A stretch of 64,000 nucleotides of DNA, taken from an uncultured beta proteobacterium. Lineage in GTDB: Bacteria; Pseudomonadota; Gammaproteobacteria; Burkholderiales; Rhodocyclaceae. This document shows, one piece after another, positions 38,873-50,704 of the stretch (the first letter of the stretch is position 1; the number at the start of each line of letters is the position of its first letter). Below the pieces are notes generated by a model. That model searched no databases. It saw only the letters and a list, made by a program, of their open reading frames with translations, and was not told the DNA's origin. The DNA is taken from contig CAINHS010000015.1 of the NCBI GenBank assembly GCA_903848955.1, positions 61,526-125,525 on the forward strand, written 5' to 3'. The position numbers and the translations under genes are program-made.

Positions 38873-40354
38873 CTAGAGCGAGCGCGTCAGCGTGGTGGTA
38901 CAGATCATCATCACCGCATCGGGGAACAATCCGAATGCCGCAACTGCAAGGCCGTTGAGCGACAACAGCACGCGAAAATCGAGACCGGCGGTAATCGGTG
39001 CGGAATCGACCGGGTTGTCGAAGTACATGAGCTTGACCACGCGCAGGTAGAAGAAGGCGCCTACCAGCGAGAACATCACTGCGACCACGGCGACCGCCGT
39101 GTACCCCGCCTTGATGGCGGCCAGCAGCACCGCGAACTTGGCGAAGAAGCCGATGAAGAAGGGTATGCCGGCCATGGAGAACATGATGATCAGCATCATC
39201 GCGGCAAACCACGGGCTGCGCTTGTTGAGACCCTTGAAGTCGTCGAGGTTCTCGGCTTCGTAGCCGGCACGCGACAGCAGCAGCACCATGCCGAAGGCGC
39301 CCAGAGACATCAGTACGTAGGCCACGGTGTAGTACAGCGATGAACTGTAGGCGTTGACCGCGGTGAATGCATCCACCTGGCCGCCGACCACGCCCGACAT
39401 CAGGCCGAGAACCATGTAGCCCATGTGCGAAATCGCCGAATACGCCAGCATGCGCTTGATATTGGTTTGTGCGATAGCCGCCAGATTGCCGAGACCGATG
39501 GAGAGCACGGCCATGATCAGCAGCATCTTCTGCCAGTCGGCCGCCAGACCCAACAGGGCATATACCAGCAGGCGCAGGGCCATGGCGAAAGCGGCAAGCT
39601 TCGGCGCGGAGCCGATGAACATGGTCACGGCCGTCGGCGCACCGTGATAGACGTCGGGAATCCACATATGGAAGGGCACCAGGCCCAGCTTGAAGGCGAC
39701 GCCGGCGAGAAGGAACACCAGACCAAACACCAGCACCGGCCTTTCCGCCTGGCCCTCATACAGCACCTGCGCCACACCGCCGATTTCGAGAGTGCCGGTG
39801 GCGCCATAGATCATCGACATGCCATACAGCAGCAGACCCGAGGCCAACGCACCCAGGACGAAATACTTCATCGCTGCCTCGGTGCCGCGCGTCGAGTCGC
39901 GATCGATCGCGACCAGGCCGTAGAGCGAGAGCGACATCAGTTCAAGACCGAGATACATGGTCAGGAAGTTCGCCGCCGAAATCATCACCATCATGCCCAT
40001 CGTGGCGTAAAGCACCAGGACGTAGAACTCGCCCTTGTCCAGGCCGCGGTCGGCCATGTACTGCCGGCTGTAGATCAGCATCATGATCACCGCGAGGTAC
40101 GTCATGAGCTTGAGGAAGTCCGACAGCAGGTCGTCGACGAACATGTTGCTGAAGGTCAGCGTGGTCTGGCCGTCCGAGGTGACCAGCGTGATCGCGGCAC
40201 AGCCGATCAGGGTGATCACGGTCAGCATGGCCGCCATCCAGCGCCGGGTAGCGCCGAAGATCAGGTCGACAAACAGAACCAGAAAGGACATCAGCAGGAG
40301 AAAGATCTCCGGTGCTGCCGGGTACAGGTCGGGCACAACGAAATTATTCAGCAT
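38873..40354 (-). CDS. nuoN: NADH-quinone oxidoreductase subunit N
   Basis: A 493-residue antiporter-like proton-pumping subunit of complex I with about 14 membrane segments. It contains the lysine-bearing helices of the family ([20 protein letters not shown] and [18 protein letters not shown]). The start at 40354 ([18 protein letters not shown]) is the normal N-terminus; the upstream extension is only translated tandem repeat. It is the last gene of the nuo operon. Confidence 0.96.
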   Translation of the reverse strand: MLNNFVVPDLYPAAPEIFLLLMSFLVLFVDLIFGATRRWMAAMLTVITLIGCAAITLVTSDGQTTLTFSNMFVDDLLSDFLKLMTYLAVIMMLIYSRQYMADRGLDKGEFYVLVLYATMGMMVMISAANFLTMYLGLELMSLSLYGLVAIDRDSTRGTEAAMKYFVLGALASGLLLYGMSMIYGATGTLEIGGVAQVLYEGQAERPVLVFGLVFLLAGVAFKLGLVPFHMWIPDVYHGAPTAVTMFIGSAPKLAAFAMALRLLVYALLGLAADWQKMLLIMAVLSIGLGNLAAIAQTNIKRMLAYSAISHMGYMVLGLMSGVVGGQVDAFTAVNAYSSSLYYTVAYVLMSLGAFGMVLLLSRAGYEAENLDDFKGLNKRSPWFAAMMLIIMFSMAGIPFFIGFFAKFAVLLAAIKAGYTAVAVVAVMFSLVGAFFYLRVVKLMYFDNPVDSAPITAGLDFRVLLSLNGLAVAAFGLFPDAVMMICTTTLTRSL

Positions 40355-40370
40355 CGCTTGTCTCGTTTTG

Positions 40371-40478
40371 CCTGCCCGCAAAGCGGAGTTCCAGGCACGC
40401 AAAGCGCCTGCCCGCAAAGCGGAGTTCCAGGCACGCAAAGCGCCTGCCCGCAAAGCGGAATTCCAGACACGCAGAGCG
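40371..40478. repeat. Triplicated 36-bp tandem repeat between nuoM and nuoN
   Basis: Three head-to-tail 36-bp units lie at 40371-40406, 40407-40442 and 40443-40478. The first two are identical and the third has four changes. Each contains CGCAAAGCG twice in slightly different form. The unit length is a multiple of three, so the nuoN frame stays open through it in front of the real start. It separates two genes that are usually almost contiguous, and no other element is seen in 40355-40505. Confidence 0.95.
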
Positions 40479-40505
40479 CGTGCAGCTGGCGGATGTAAAG
40501 GTTCA

Positions 40506-41981
40506 TCACAGTTTACTCACCGCAACATGCTTGAGCAGGTTATCCACCGAGGCATGCATCACTTCGGTGAACGGGAAGGGGTAAAGGCCCATGGCCAGAA
40601 CACAGACGGCCAGCAGGCCGAGTATCAGGAGCTCGCGGCCACCGATGTCTGTCAGCTTGGCGACATGATCGTTGGCAACTTCGCCGAAGACCACGCGCTT
40701 GACCATCCACAGGGTATAGGCGGCACCGAGAATCAGCGTGGTGGCAGCGGCAAAGCCGACCCAGAAATTGAACTTGATGGCACCCAGTATCACCATGAAC
40801 TCGCCGACGAAGCCGGAAGTAGCGGGTAGTCCGGAGTTGGCCATGGCGAAGAAGACGAACAGCGCTGCGAACTTCGGCATGGTATTCACCACGCCGCCGT
40901 AGTCGGCGATCATGCGCGAATGCATACGGTCGTACATGACGCCGACGCAGAGGAACATCGCCGCCGAGACGAAGCCATGCGAGATCATCTGCACCAGCGC
41001 GCCCTCGACGCCGATCTGGTTAAAGATGAAGAAGCCGAGGGTGACGAAGCCCATGTGCGAGATCGAGGAGTAGGCGATCAGCTTCTTCATGTCGGTCTGC
41101 ACCAGCGCGACGAAGCCGATGTAGATGACTCCGATCAGCGACAGCGCGATGATGAAGGGTGCGAGCTGATGGCTGGCATCGGGCACGATGGGCAGGGAAA
41201 ACCGCACGAAGCCGTAGGCACCGAGCTTCAAGGCGATCGCGGCCAGCACAACGGAGCCGCCGGTGGGCGCCTCGACGTGGGCGTCGGGCAACCAGGTATG
41301 TACCGGCCACATCGGCACCTTGACCGCAAATGACACCAGGAAGGCGATGAAGATGAGGATCTGCGGCGCGATGCCGATGCGCAGTTGGTGCCAGTCGAGG
41401 ATATTGAAGCTGCCGTTCGACTCGAGGAACAGCCAGATCAGCGCAACCAGCATCAGCAGCGAGCCGAGCAGGGTGTAGAGGAAGAACTTGAACGCCGCAT
41501 AGACGCGGTTCGGCCCGCCCCAGGCGCCGATGATGATGTACATCGGGATCAACGAGGCCTCGAAGAAGACGTAGAAGAGTACGCCATCGAGCGCGCTGAA
41601 GATGCCGTTCATGAGGCCGGACATGATGAGGAAGGCACCCATGTACTGGGCCTGCTTGTCCTCGATGACTTCCCAGCCCGCCAGCACCACCAGCACCGTG
41701 ACCAGGCTGTTGAGCAGGATGAATGGCATCGAAATGCCGTCAACTCCGAGCAGATACTGGACATTGAAGCGCGTGATCCAGGGCGCCTGTTCGACGAACT
41801 GCATGCCGGCCTGGGTGACGTCAAAACCGCTGTAGAGCGGAAGGGTGACCAGGAAACCGGCGACGGCGACAGCCAGCGACAGCCAGCGCACCAACGTGCG
41901 GCGCTCGGAACCGATCCAGAACACCGGTACGGCACCGAGGATGGGAACCCAGATTGCAAGACTAAGAAGTTGCGAATTCAT
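40506..41981 (-). CDS. nuoM: NADH-quinone oxidoreductase subunit M
   Basis: A 491-residue antiporter-like subunit of complex I with about 14 membrane segments. Typical motifs are [20 protein letters not shown] near residue 217, the glutamate-bearing [10 protein letters not shown] and [19 protein letters not shown] near residue 298. It pumps protons as part of the membrane arm. It lies 46 bases after nuoL and is followed by a repeat-filled gap before nuoN. Confidence 0.97.
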   Translation of the reverse strand: MNSQLLSLAIWVPILGAVPVFWIGSERRTLVRWLSLAVAVAGFLVTLPLYSGFDVTQAGMQFVEQAPWITRFNVQYLLGVDGISMPFILLNSLVTVLVVLAGWEVIEDKQAQYMGAFLIMSGLMNGIFSALDGVLFYVFFEASLIPMYIIIGAWGGPNRVYAAFKFFLYTLLGSLLMLVALIWLFLESNGSFNILDWHQLRIGIAPQILIFIAFLVSFAVKVPMWPVHTWLPDAHVEAPTGGSVVLAAIALKLGAYGFVRFSLPIVPDASHQLAPFIIALSLIGVIYIGFVALVQTDMKKLIAYSSISHMGFVTLGFFIFNQIGVEGALVQMISHGFVSAAMFLCVGVMYDRMHSRMIADYGGVVNTMPKFAALFVFFAMANSGLPATSGFVGEFMVILGAIKFNFWVGFAAATTLILGAAYTLWMVKRVVFGEVANDHVAKLTDIGGRELLILGLLAVCVLAMGLYPFPFTEVMHASVDNLLKHVAVSKL

Positions 41982-42027
41982 CGGATTAATATTCCATCAG
42001 GCCTGTATGCATGAGCGCGCACGTGCA

Positions 42028-44013
42028 TCAGGCCCTGTTGAACCAAAGCGTCAGCAGCGCAAAGACGCCGAAGATCATGCCGAAGGCGTACTGGTAGATG
42101 CGGCCGCTCTGGAACAGGCGGACCAGCCCGGATATCCATCCGACGACGCTGGCCGAGCCATTCACCATCACGCCGTCGATCAGCGCCTGGTCGCCACCCT
42201 TCCACAGCCCGCGGCCGATCAGGCGCGCGCCGCCGGCAAAGAACCACTCGTTGAACCTGTCGAAGCCGTACTTCTCTTCGAGTATCGTCGCCAGCACACC
42301 CGACTTCTTCTTGATCACTGCCGGCAGGTCCGGGCGCACGATGTAGAGGAACCACGCCGTCGCCGCGCCGGAAATCGCCAGCCAGAAGGGCAGAGTCGTG
42401 ACGCTGTGCATCACCATGCCGGCCACGCCGTGGAACTCCTCGGCCATCTTCTCCACGCCCTTGTGGCTCTCGGCGATGTAGATCGCGTCGCCGAACCACT
42501 TGCCGTAGAGGACCGTGCCGATCAACCAACCCGAAGCGATCGCCGGAATGGACAGCAGGATCAACGGTACGGTGACGACCTTGGGCGATTCATGCGGTTC
42601 GGCTGCATGGTGGCCATGGCCGTGCGCGTCGTGCCCATGAGCGTCATGCGCAGCCTCGCGGAAACGCTCCTTGCCATGAAAGGTAAAGAAGATCAGGCGG
42701 AACGAGTACAGACCGCCGACGAAGACCGCAGCGAGGGCGCAGAAATAGGCGAAGCCGGCGCCCGGCACCTGGGCGAAATGCACGGCTTCGATGATCGAAT
42801 CCTTGGAGAAGAAGCCGGCGAAAGGCGGCAGGCCGGCATTGGCGATGGCGGCGATGAACATCGTCAGGTAGGTAACCGGCATGTACTTGCGCAGGCCGCC
42901 CATGCGTCGCATGTCCTGCTCGTGGTGCATGGCAATGATCACCGAGCCGGCACCGAGGAACAGTACCGCCTTGAAGAAGGCATGCGTCATGAGGTGGAAG
43001 ATCGCCACCGAATAGGCGGAAGCGCCCAGCGCCATTGTCATGTAGCCGAGTTGCGACAGCGTCGAGTAGGCGACGACGCGCTTGATGTCGGTCTGCACGA
43101 TGGCGATCAGCGCCATGAACAGGGTGGTGATGGCGCCGATGACGATGACGAAGGACAGCGCGGTGTCGGACAATTCGAACAGCGGCGACATGCGCGAAAC
43201 CATGAAGATACCGGCGGTGACCATGGTCGCGGCATGGATCAGCGCGGAGATAGGCGTCGGACCTTCCATCGAATCGGGCAGCCACACATGCAACGGGAAC
43301 TGTGCCGACTTGCCCATGGCGCCGATGAACAGGCAGATGCAGATGGCGGTGATCAACGGCCAGCCGGTCACCAGTTCGGTGATTGCGGCCAATTGTTCGC
43401 GCTTGGCAAAAACTTCAGCGTAGTCCAGGCTGCCGGCGTAGGCGGCGATCAGGCCAATGCCGAGCAGGAAGCCGAAGTCGCCGACGCGGTTGACCAGAAA
43501 AGCCTTGAGGTTGGCGTAGATCGCCGTCGGACGGGTGTACCAGAAACCAATCAGCAGATAGGAGACCAGGCCCACCGCCTCCCAGCCGAAGAACAGCTGG
43601 ACGAAGTTGTTCGACATCACCAGCATCAGCATGGAGAAGGTAAACAGCGAGATGTAGCTGAAGAAGCGCTGGTAGCCGGGATCCTCGGCCATGTAGCCGA
43701 TGGTATAAACGTGCACCATCAGCGAAACGAAGTTGACCACCAGCATCATGGTGACAGTCAGCGGGTCGATCAGGAAGCCGACCTGCAGTTTGAGGCCGCC
43801 CGATTCCATCCATGTGTAGACGGCGCCGTTGAAGAGGTGCCCGGCCTGCACGTCCTGATAGATCAGCACCGACAGCGCGAATGAGATCGCAACGCCGAGA
43901 ATGGTAACCAGATGCGCGCCGGTGCGGCCGATGACCTTGCCGAAGAAGCCGGCGAGAATCGCTCCGGCGAGGGGTGCGAGGGGAACCAGCAGATAGAGAT
44001 TTTTCATGCCCAT
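42028..44013 (-). CDS. nuoL: NADH-quinone oxidoreductase subunit L
   Basis: A 661-residue distal antiporter-like subunit with about 16 membrane segments and the long C-terminal lateral helix that runs along the membrane arm. It contains FFGWEAVGLVSYLLIGFWY, GKSAQFPLHVWLPDSMEGPT and IKRVVAYSTLSQLGYM. A His-rich cytoplasmic loop (AHDAHGHDAHGHGHHAAEPH) interrupts the region between helices near residue 465, longer than in E. coli and possibly metal-binding. It starts 7 bases after nuoK. Confidence 0.97.
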   Translation of the reverse strand: MGMKNLYLLVPLAPLAGAILAGFFGKVIGRTGAHLVTILGVAISFALSVLIYQDVQAGHLFNGAVYTWMESGGLKLQVGFLIDPLTVTMMLVVNFVSLMVHVYTIGYMAEDPGYQRFFSYISLFTFSMLMLVMSNNFVQLFFGWEAVGLVSYLLIGFWYTRPTAIYANLKAFLVNRVGDFGFLLGIGLIAAYAGSLDYAEVFAKREQLAAITELVTGWPLITAICICLFIGAMGKSAQFPLHVWLPDSMEGPTPISALIHAATMVTAGIFMVSRMSPLFELSDTALSFVIVIGAITTLFMALIAIVQTDIKRVVAYSTLSQLGYMTMALGASAYSVAIFHLMTHAFFKAVLFLGAGSVIIAMHHEQDMRRMGGLRKYMPVTYLTMFIAAIANAGLPPFAGFFSKDSIIEAVHFAQVPGAGFAYFCALAAVFVGGLYSFRLIFFTFHGKERFREAAHDAHGHDAHGHGHHAAEPHESPKVVTVPLILLSIPAIASGWLIGTVLYGKWFGDAIYIAESHKGVEKMAEEFHGVAGMVMHSVTTLPFWLAISGAATAWFLYIVRPDLPAVIKKKSGVLATILEEKYGFDRFNEWFFAGGARLIGRGLWKGGDQALIDGVMVNGSASVVGWISGLVRLFQSGRIYQYAFGMIFGVFALLTLWFNRA

Positions 44014-44020
44014 GTACCCA

Positions 44021-44326
44021 CTAGCCCTTCAAGCTTTCGATATCTTCGACGTCGATTGAGGACAGATTGCGGAACAGCACTACCAGGATGGCGAGGCCGA
44101 TTCCCGATTCCGCGGCCGCGACCACAAGGATGAAAAAGACGAAAAGCTGACCCGACAGATCGTTGAGATAGTGCGAGAAGGCGACGAAATTGATGTTTAC
44201 CGCCAGCAGCATCAGTTCGATGGCCATCAGCAGCACGATCAGGTTCTTGCGGTTGAGGAAGATGCCGACCGTGCCGATGGCAAACAGAATGGCGGCCAGG
44301 ATCAGGTAGTGCGAAAGCGAGATCAT
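44021..44326 (-). CDS. nuoK: NADH-quinone oxidoreductase subunit K
   Basis: A 101-residue, three-helix membrane subunit. The conserved glutamates of the proton path lie in [19 protein letters not shown] and [17 protein letters not shown]. Its ATG overlaps the nuoJ stop by 4 bases. Confidence 0.97.
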   Translation of the reverse strand: MISLSHYLILAAILFAIGTVGIFLNRKNLIVLLMAIELMLLAVNINFVAFSHYLNDLSGQLFVFFILVVAAAESGIGLAILVVLFRNLSSIDVEDIESLKG

Positions 44327-44958
44327 GCCTGTTCCCCTTGCTTCGCCTCAACAGAGGGCAGGTCGACTTCCGGTGCCATCTTGACCAGCCGCATGCGGTC
44401 CTTGCTCTTGACCGCGACCTGATCCGCCGGATGCATGGCCTTGGTGACCTTGCGCTGGCGCAAAGTCAGCATGACGGCGACGACTATGCCGACCAGAAGG
44501 ATGACCGACGCGACTTCGAAGGGATAGGCATAGTCGGTGAAAAGTACCCGGGCCAGAGCCTTGGTGTTGCTGTAGTTGGCCGGCAGATTCTGCGGCGGCA
44601 AGTTGGCCAGGCCGAAGTAGCGGCCGGACAGCACCACGGCCATCTCCCCTACCATCAGCAGACCGACCAGTCCGCCGAGCGGCAGATTCTTCCAGAAGCC
44701 CTGCCGCACGCGCTCGATGTTGATGTCCAGCATCATCACCACGAAAAGGAACAGCACCATCACCGCGCCGACATAAACCATGATCAGCGCCAGCGCCAGA
44801 AACTCTGCCTGCAGCAACAGCCACAGGCCCGACACATTGAAGAAGGCCAGCACCAGAAAGAGCGCGGCATGGACGGGGTTGCGCGCAGTGATGACGCGCA
44901 AGGCGGCCAATACCGTCACTGCGGAGAAGATGTAGAAGAGAGTGGTCTTGAATTCCAT
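44323..44958 (-). CDS. nuoJ: NADH-quinone oxidoreductase subunit J
   Basis: A 211-residue membrane subunit with five helices, including the conserved [19 protein letters not shown] near residue 65. The hydrophilic C-terminal tail of about 40 residues is typical of betaproteobacterial forms. The start at 44958 ([11 protein letters not shown]) is the family N-terminus, 7 bases after the nuoI stop. Confidence 0.96.
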   Translation of the reverse strand: MEFKTTLFYIFSAVTVLAALRVITARNPVHAALFLVLAFFNVSGLWLLLQAEFLALALIMVYVGAVMVLFLFVVMMLDINIERVRQGFWKNLPLGGLVGLLMVGEMAVVLSGRYFGLANLPPQNLPANYSNTKALARVLFTDYAYPFEVASVILLVGIVVAVMLTLRQRKVTKAMHPADQVAVKSKDRMRLVKMAPEVDLPSVEAKQGEQA

Positions 44959-44965
44959 GGCCGGG

Positions 44966-45451
44966 TCAGCGGTAAGGTGCATCCTGGGCGCGGTCGGCGG
45001 CGATCTGCGCTTCGTTGTGCTCGCCCACCGCAAGCAGCATCTGCTTGGTGTAGTAGAGATCGCCGCGTGATTCGCCGTGATATTCGAAAATGCGTGTCAG
45101 AACAATGGCGTCGACCGGACAGGCTTCTTCGCAGAAACCGCAGAAGATGCACTTGGTCAAGTCAATGTCGTAGCGCGTGGTACGCCGACTGCCGTCGTCA
45201 CGCTCGGCGGATTCGATGGTAATCGCCAATGCCGGACAGACGGCTTCGCACAGCTTGCAGGCGATGCAGCGCTCCTCGCCGTTCGGATAGCGGCGCAGGG
45301 CATGCAGACCGCGGAAGCGGTTGCTTTGCGGCGTCTTCTCTTCCGGATACTGGATGGTGATCTTGCGCGCGAACATGTAGCGCCCGGTCACCGCCATGCC
45401 CTTGAACAGTTCCTTGAGGAACAGGCTGCCTATGAAGTCTTTTGCACCCAT
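44966..45451 (-). CDS. nuoI: NADH-quinone oxidoreductase subunit I
   Basis: A 161-residue subunit carrying clusters N6a and N6b with two [4Fe-4S] motifs, [16 protein letters not shown] near residue 60 and [16 protein letters not shown] near residue 100. It links the peripheral arm to the quinone site. It follows nuoH by 17 bases. Confidence 0.97.
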   Translation of the reverse strand: MGAKDFIGSLFLKELFKGMAVTGRYMFARKITIQYPEEKTPQSNRFRGLHALRRYPNGEERCIACKLCEAVCPALAITIESAERDDGSRRTTRYDIDLTKCIFCGFCEEACPVDAIVLTRIFEYHGESRGDLYYTKQMLLAVGEHNEAQIAADRAQDAPYR

Positions 45452-45468
45452 GATGATTTCTCTCGGCC

Positions 45469-46545
45469 CTATTTCCAGATGGTCAGCGGCGACATCATCC
45501 AGACGCCCACCACCAGAATCCAGACCAGCGTCAGCGGCACAAACACCTTCCAGCCCAGGCGCATGAGCTGGTCATAGCGATAGCGCGGAAAGGTGGCTCG
45601 AATCCAGAGGAAGAAGAACAGGATGGACGACATCTTCATCGCCATCCAGAAGAAACCGTCCGGCAGGAAACCCACCGGCGACAGCCAGCCGCCAAGGAAG
45701 AATATCGAGGTCATGGCCGACATCAGGATCATGTTGGCATATTCGGCAAGGAAGAACAGCGCGAAGGCCATGCCTGAATATTCGACCATGTGGCCGGCGA
45801 CGATCTCGGACTCACCTTCAACCACGTCAAACGGTGCGCGGTTGGTTTCCGCCACGCCGGAAATCAGGTAGACGCCGAACATCGGCAGCAGCGATAACCA
45901 GTTCCAGGAGAGGAAGCCGGCACCCATGCCGGCGAACATCCCCTTGCCCTGGGCATTGACGATTTCGCTCAGATTGAGACTGCTCGACACCATCAGCACG
46001 GTGATCAGCGCAAGGCCCATCGAGACTTCGTAGGAAATCATCTGCGCCGAGGCACGCATGGCACCGAAGAACGGATATTTGGAATTCGACGCCCAACCCG
46101 CGATGATGATGCCGTAAACACCTACCGAGCCCATCGCCAGCAGGTAGAGTACGCCGGCATCGATATCGGCCAGAACCAGGCCGGACGAAAACGGAATCAC
46201 CGCCCATATGGCCAGGGCGGGCGCAAAGGCCATGATGGGACCAAGTATGAAGAGCTTCTTGTCGGCGGCTGTCGGGAACAGGACTTCCTTGAAAATCAGC
46301 TTCAGGCCGTCGGCGATCGGCTGCAACAGACCCCACGGACCGACGCGATTGGGCCCGATGCGGACATGCATCCACGCCAGAACCTTGCGCTCGGCGAAGG
46401 TCATGTAGGCAATCGACAGCAGCAGCGGAACGATGATCACGACGATCTTGAGCAGGGTCCAGATCAATGGCCATACCGGCTTGATGGTAGGCCACAAGGA
46501 GCCGAGCCAGCCTTCGACCATGGGCAGAACGGTGGCTTCCATCAT
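45469..46545 (-). CDS. nuoH: NADH-quinone oxidoreductase subunit H
   Basis: A 358-residue membrane subunit forming the quinone-binding cavity with NuoB and NuoD. It contains [20 protein letters not shown] near residue 49, the acidic loop [20 protein letters not shown] near 233 and [18 protein letters not shown] near the C-terminus. It overlaps the nuoG stop by 4 bases. Confidence 0.97.
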   Translation of the reverse strand: MMEATVLPMVEGWLGSLWPTIKPVWPLIWTLLKIVVIIVPLLLSIAYMTFAERKVLAWMHVRIGPNRVGPWGLLQPIADGLKLIFKEVLFPTAADKKLFILGPIMAFAPALAIWAVIPFSSGLVLADIDAGVLYLLAMGSVGVYGIIIAGWASNSKYPFFGAMRASAQMISYEVSMGLALITVLMVSSSLNLSEIVNAQGKGMFAGMGAGFLSWNWLSLLPMFGVYLISGVAETNRAPFDVVEGESEIVAGHMVEYSGMAFALFFLAEYANMILMSAMTSIFFLGGWLSPVGFLPDGFFWMAMKMSSILFFFLWIRATFPRYRYDQLMRLGWKVFVPLTLVWILVVGVWMMSPLTIWK

Positions 46546-48872
46546 GCCTTCTCCACGCTAACAACGCCGGCCATCGCACCCAGTGCGACCGTCGCGGAAT
46601 GCGCTGCCGCGACACGAACCACACCATCGGGCAGAGCGGTATCAAGTTGCGCTGCAAGCGTTACCGCCGCCGCGCCGCCCACTCTGACGGAGCCGCCCTC
46701 GACAAGCCCGAGTTTGGCCAGCATCGAGGCATTCATGCGCGCCGCAGGCGCGGCCGAGTCGCGCGCCTGTTGCAGAGCAGGAGCGCGCCGCACCAGGGGA
46801 TCGGCAAAATGGATCGGCACATCGGCGACCCGCTCAAAGCCGGTGGCGGATGCCGTCAGGTTCAACGCACCGCTATCAATGGCGTTGTCCAGACCGGAGA
46901 CAAACTCCGGCTGACCGCCCAGGGCTTCCGTGCGAACCTCTTCGCTGCTGTTGAAATCGAAACCTGTGACACCGAGCAGGTTGCCCAGCACGCGCAATAC
47001 CTTCCATGCCGGACGCGTCTCGCCCAGCGGCTTGGCGGCAGCATAGAAGCTTTGCACGCGGCCTTCGGTATTGACGAAAGTACCGGAAGTTTCCGAGAAC
47101 GGCGACACCGGCAACAGGACTGCAGCGTAATCGAGCATGGTCTGCGACTTGAAGGGCGTCAGCACCACAACCGCGGCGGCCTTGCTTAGCGACTCCAGGG
47201 CCTTGGCACCGTCCGCACAATCGAGTTCAGGTTCGGCACCAAGCACGACATAAGCCTGACGCGGACTCTGGATCATCGCAGCGGCGTTGAGGCCGGCACC
47301 TGTCGGAACGGCCTTGGCGACATAACCGCCGACACTGTTGGCCGCCTCGCCGAGGAAGCCGAAGCCGCCACCAAGAGCAGATGCCAACTGGCGACCCAGC
47401 GAATGGAGCGTGGCCGCCTGGGCATGCTGTTGCGCGAAATTGCCGAGCAGGATGCCGCTGGTGCCGCCTGATGCCAGGCTCTGCGCAATCGCTTGGGCTT
47501 CGGCAGAAACCGTAAGTCCTGCCAAAGCCGGATCGGCCGTGACGCCCTTGAGCGCACACACGGCCTTGACGATTTGTGCCAGCACTGCAGGCAATTGCGA
47601 GGGTGAGGCAATCGCACGTGCCGTCAGTTTGATCAGGAGATCGTCGTCCGCACTATGCAGGACGCTGATCTGCGCACCGCGCTTGGCCGACTGGCGCAGG
47701 CGCTGGGCCAGCAACGGCTGATCCTTGCGCAGGAAGGAGCCGACCAGCAGGACGCGATCGAGACGGCTGACGTCGGCGATCTTCATGCCGAGCCAAGGCG
47801 TTCCCTTGCGCTTGCCGTCGGCCGAGAAGTCGCTCTGGCGCAGGCGGCAGTCGATGTTCTCGCTGCCCAGTCCGCGCAGCAGTTTTTGCGCCAGATAGAG
47901 TTCTTCGAGTGTCGAGTGAGGGCTCAGCAGGCCGCCGATGGCTCCGCCACCGTGGGTCTTGGCTACATCGCGCAAGGCATGCGAGGCGTAATCGAGGGCG
48001 ACGTTCCAATCGACCTCTTTCCAGGCGCCGCCCTGCTTCACCATCGGCCGGGTCAGGCGCTCTGCCGAATTCAGACCCTGATAGGAGAAGCGCTCCTTGT
48101 CGGTCAGCCAGCATTCATTGATGTCTTCATTTTCCAGCGGCAACACGCGTATCACGCGGTCGTGCTTGGTCTGCACGATCAGGTTGCTGCCCAGGCCGTC
48201 ATGCGGACTCACCGACTTGCGCCGGGACAACTCCCAGGTGCGGGCCGAGAAGCGGAAAGGCTTGGAGGTCAAGGCACCGACCGGGCACAGATCGATCAGG
48301 TTGCCCGAAAGCTCGGTATCTACCGTCTTGCCGATGAAGGGCATGACTTCGGCGTGCTCGCCGCGGAAGGCCTGGCCGAGTTCCATAAAGCCGGCAATCT
48401 CGGCAGTGAAACGGATGCAGCGCGTGCAGTTGATGCAGCGGGTCATGTCGGTCGACACCAGCGGACCGAGATTCTTGTCGGGGACGACGCGCTTTTCTTC
48501 TTCGTACTTCGAAGCGGACTCGCCGTAGCCGACGGCCAGATCCTGCAACTGGCACTCGCCGCCCTGATCACAGATCGGGCAATCCAGCGGGTGGTTGATC
48601 AGCAGGAATTCCATCACCGCCTTCTGTGCCTTGACCGCCAGTTCGGAATGCGTGAACACCTTCATGCCGTTGGTAACCGGCGTAGCGCACGCCGGCATAG
48701 GCTTCGGCGCCTTTTCCACCTGCACCAGACACATACGGCAGTTGGCCGCGATGGACAGTTTCTTGTGATAACAGAAGTGCGGAATATAGACACCCAGCTG
48801 ATGGGCGGCTTCGATGATGGTGCTGCCGTCCGCCACCTGCAGCGTCTTGCCGTCGATTTCGATCTCGACCAT
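46542..48872 (-). CDS. nuoG: NADH-quinone oxidoreductase subunit G
   Basis: A 776-residue iron-sulfur subunit of the peripheral arm. The N-terminus has the [2Fe-2S] cysteines ([19 protein letters not shown]), then a His-ligated cluster and [14 protein letters not shown] for [4Fe-4S] clusters. The rest is the molybdopterin-oxidoreductase-like domain, here without signs of a cofactor site. The ATG at 48872 overlaps the nuoF stop by one base; the longer upstream frame overlaps nuoF. Confidence 0.96.
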   Translation of the reverse strand: MVEIEIDGKTLQVADGSTIIEAAHQLGVYIPHFCYHKKLSIAANCRMCLVQVEKAPKPMPACATPVTNGMKVFTHSELAVKAQKAVMEFLLINHPLDCPICDQGGECQLQDLAVGYGESASKYEEEKRVVPDKNLGPLVSTDMTRCINCTRCIRFTAEIAGFMELGQAFRGEHAEVMPFIGKTVDTELSGNLIDLCPVGALTSKPFRFSARTWELSRRKSVSPHDGLGSNLIVQTKHDRVIRVLPLENEDINECWLTDKERFSYQGLNSAERLTRPMVKQGGAWKEVDWNVALDYASHALRDVAKTHGGGAIGGLLSPHSTLEELYLAQKLLRGLGSENIDCRLRQSDFSADGKRKGTPWLGMKIADVSRLDRVLLVGSFLRKDQPLLAQRLRQSAKRGAQISVLHSADDDLLIKLTARAIASPSQLPAVLAQIVKAVCALKGVTADPALAGLTVSAEAQAIAQSLASGGTSGILLGNFAQQHAQAATLHSLGRQLASALGGGFGFLGEAANSVGGYVAKAVPTGAGLNAAAMIQSPRQAYVVLGAEPELDCADGAKALESLSKAAAVVVLTPFKSQTMLDYAAVLLPVSPFSETSGTFVNTEGRVQSFYAAAKPLGETRPAWKVLRVLGNLLGVTGFDFNSSEEVRTEALGGQPEFVSGLDNAIDSGALNLTASATGFERVADVPIHFADPLVRRAPALQQARDSAAPAARMNASMLAKLGLVEGGSVRVGGAAAVTLAAQLDTALPDGVVRVAAAHSATVALGAMAGVVSVEKA

Positions 48873-50203
48873 TACGCTGCCCCCGCCTTGAAGAAGCCGC
48901 TGCCCGCACGCTGGACTGCAGGATCGACGAGACACTTCTTGTGCTCGATGTGGTATTCGAACTCGCTCTGGAAATGCTTGATGAAGCTGCGCACCGGGAA
49001 AGCGGCGGCATCGGCCAGCGCGCAGATGGTCTTGCCCATCATGTTGTCGGTAACGCGGTTGAGCAGATCGAGATCATCGGCACGGCCCTCGCCGTGCTCG
49101 ATGCGATGCACGACGCGATACAGCCAGCCGCTGCCTTCGCGACAGGGCGTGCATTGGCCGCAGGATTCTTCGAAGTAGAAATAGGCCAGACGTTCCAGCG
49201 CCTTGACCATGCACACGGTTTCGTCCATCACGATCACCGCGCCTGAACCAAGCATGGAACCGGCCTTGGCGATGGAATCGTAATCCATGGTGCAGTCCAT
49301 GATGATGTCGGCGGGCAGCACCGGCGCCGAGGAGCCGCCGGGGATCACGGCCTTGAGCTTGCGCCCGCCGCGCATGCCGCCGGCCATTTCCAGCAGTTTG
49401 GCGAACGGCGTGCCCATCGGCACTTCGTAATTGCCGGGACGATTGACGTGGCCCGACACGGAAAACAGCTTGGTGCCGCCGTTGTTGGGCTTGCCGAGGT
49501 TGAGGTAGGCCTCGCCGCCCATGCCGAGGATGAAGGGAATCGCGGCAAAGGTTTCGGTGTTGTTGATGGTGGTCGGCTTGCCGTAGAGGCCGAAGTTCGC
49601 CGGGAACGGCGGCTTGTAGCGCGGCTGGCCCTTCTTGCCCTCGATGGACTCGAGCAGACCGGTTTCCTCGCCGCAGATATAGGCGCCCCAGCCGTGATGC
49701 GCGAAGAGGTCGAAGCTGAAACCGGAACCGAGGATGTTGTCGCCCAGATAGCCGGCGGCACGGGCCTGGTCAAGCGCTTCTTCGAAACGCTGGTAGATGT
49801 CGAAAATCTCGCCGTGGATATAGTTGTAGCCACGCTTGGCACCGACTGCGTAGCCGGCGATGATCATGCCTTCGATGGTCGAATGCGGGTCGAAGCGCAA
49901 CAGGTCGCGATCCTTGAAAGTACCCGGCTCGCCTTCGTCGGTATTGCATACGACGTACTTTTCCGGTGCCGCCTTGGGCATGAAGCTCCACTTCAGGCCG
50001 GTGGGAAAGCCGGCGCCGCCGCGACCGCGCAGCGAGGACTTCTTGACCTCGGCGATCAGGTCGTCCTGGGGCATCTTGCTGGCCAGGATCCGCTTCAATT
50101 GGGCATAGCCGCCGCGCGCCTCGTAGTCCTTGAGGCTCCATCCGGCGTCGCCCTTGGACCAACCGGTAGTCAGCAGGGGATTGATGGTGTCGATCAGAGC
50201 CAT
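48872..50203 (-). CDS. nuoF: NADH-quinone oxidoreductase subunit F
   Basis: A 443-residue subunit that oxidises NADH with FMN and carries cluster N3. It shows the nucleotide-binding [17 protein letters not shown] near residue 58, [16 protein letters not shown] [16 protein letters not shown] near 177, and [18 protein letters not shown] near 347 with the distal cysteine of the [4Fe-4S] set. Start and stop are tightly packed between nuoE and nuoG. Confidence 0.97.
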   Translation of the reverse strand: MALIDTINPLLTTGWSKGDAGWSLKDYEARGGYAQLKRILASKMPQDDLIAEVKKSSLRGRGGAGFPTGLKWSFMPKAAPEKYVVCNTDEGEPGTFKDRDLLRFDPHSTIEGMIIAGYAVGAKRGYNYIHGEIFDIYQRFEEALDQARAAGYLGDNILGSGFSFDLFAHHGWGAYICGEETGLLESIEGKKGQPRYKPPFPANFGLYGKPTTINNTETFAAIPFILGMGGEAYLNLGKPNNGGTKLFSVSGHVNRPGNYEVPMGTPFAKLLEMAGGMRGGRKLKAVIPGGSSAPVLPADIIMDCTMDYDSIAKAGSMLGSGAVIVMDETVCMVKALERLAYFYFEESCGQCTPCREGSGWLYRVVHRIEHGEGRADDLDLLNRVTDNMMGKTICALADAAAFPVRSFIKHFQSEFEYHIEHKKCLVDPAVQRAGSGFFKAGAA

Positions 50204-50204
50204 G

Positions 50205-50696
50205 TTATTTGCACTCCGCCAACAGCTTGTCGATCTGTTCCGGCAACATGAAGCTGCACATGCGCTTGTTATTCACCAGCATCACCGGTGCATCGCCGCA
50301 GGCCCCCATGCACTCGCCTTCCTTCAAAGTAAACTTGCCGTCCGCGGTGGTCTCGTTGAAATCGATGCCCAACTTTTCCTTGACGTAATCGGCCGCATGC
50401 ACACCGCCCGACAGGGCGCAAGGCAGGTTGGTGCACACCGTCAGCTTGTATTTGCCGACCGGCTGCAGGTCGTACATGTTGTAGAAGCTTGCCACCTCAT
50501 AGGCGGCGACGGGCGCCATGCCCAGATAAGCGGCGACGGCAGCGATGGTCTCCTGTGACAACCAGCCCTTCTCGTCCTGTGCGATCACCAGCGCCGCCAT
50601 CACGGCGGACTGCTTCTGGTCGGCCGGATACTTGGCCACCTCGCGGTCGATTTTTGCCAGGGCTTCCGGACTCAACATGTCGTATTGATTATTCAT
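50205..50696 (-). CDS. nuoE: NADH-quinone oxidoreductase subunit E
   Basis: A 163-residue thioredoxin-like [2Fe-2S] subunit. The cluster cysteines are in [12 protein letters not shown] near residue 88 and [17 protein letters not shown] near 128. It partners NuoF in the NADH dehydrogenase module. It is followed by nuoF after one base. Confidence 0.97.
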   Translation of the reverse strand: MNNQYDMLSPEALAKIDREVAKYPADQKQSAVMAALVIAQDEKGWLSQETIAAVAAYLGMAPVAAYEVASFYNMYDLQPVGKYKLTVCTNLPCALSGGVHAADYVKEKLGIDFNETTADGKFTLKEGECMGACGDAPVMLVNNKRMCSFMLPEQIDKLLAECK

Positions 50697-50704
50697 GCGG
50701 CGGT

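Noticed and set aside
41845..43884. A 679-codon open frame antisense to nuoL.
   Set aside because: nuoL is unmistakable on the other strand; the antisense product is an Asp/His/Gln-rich composition artefact.
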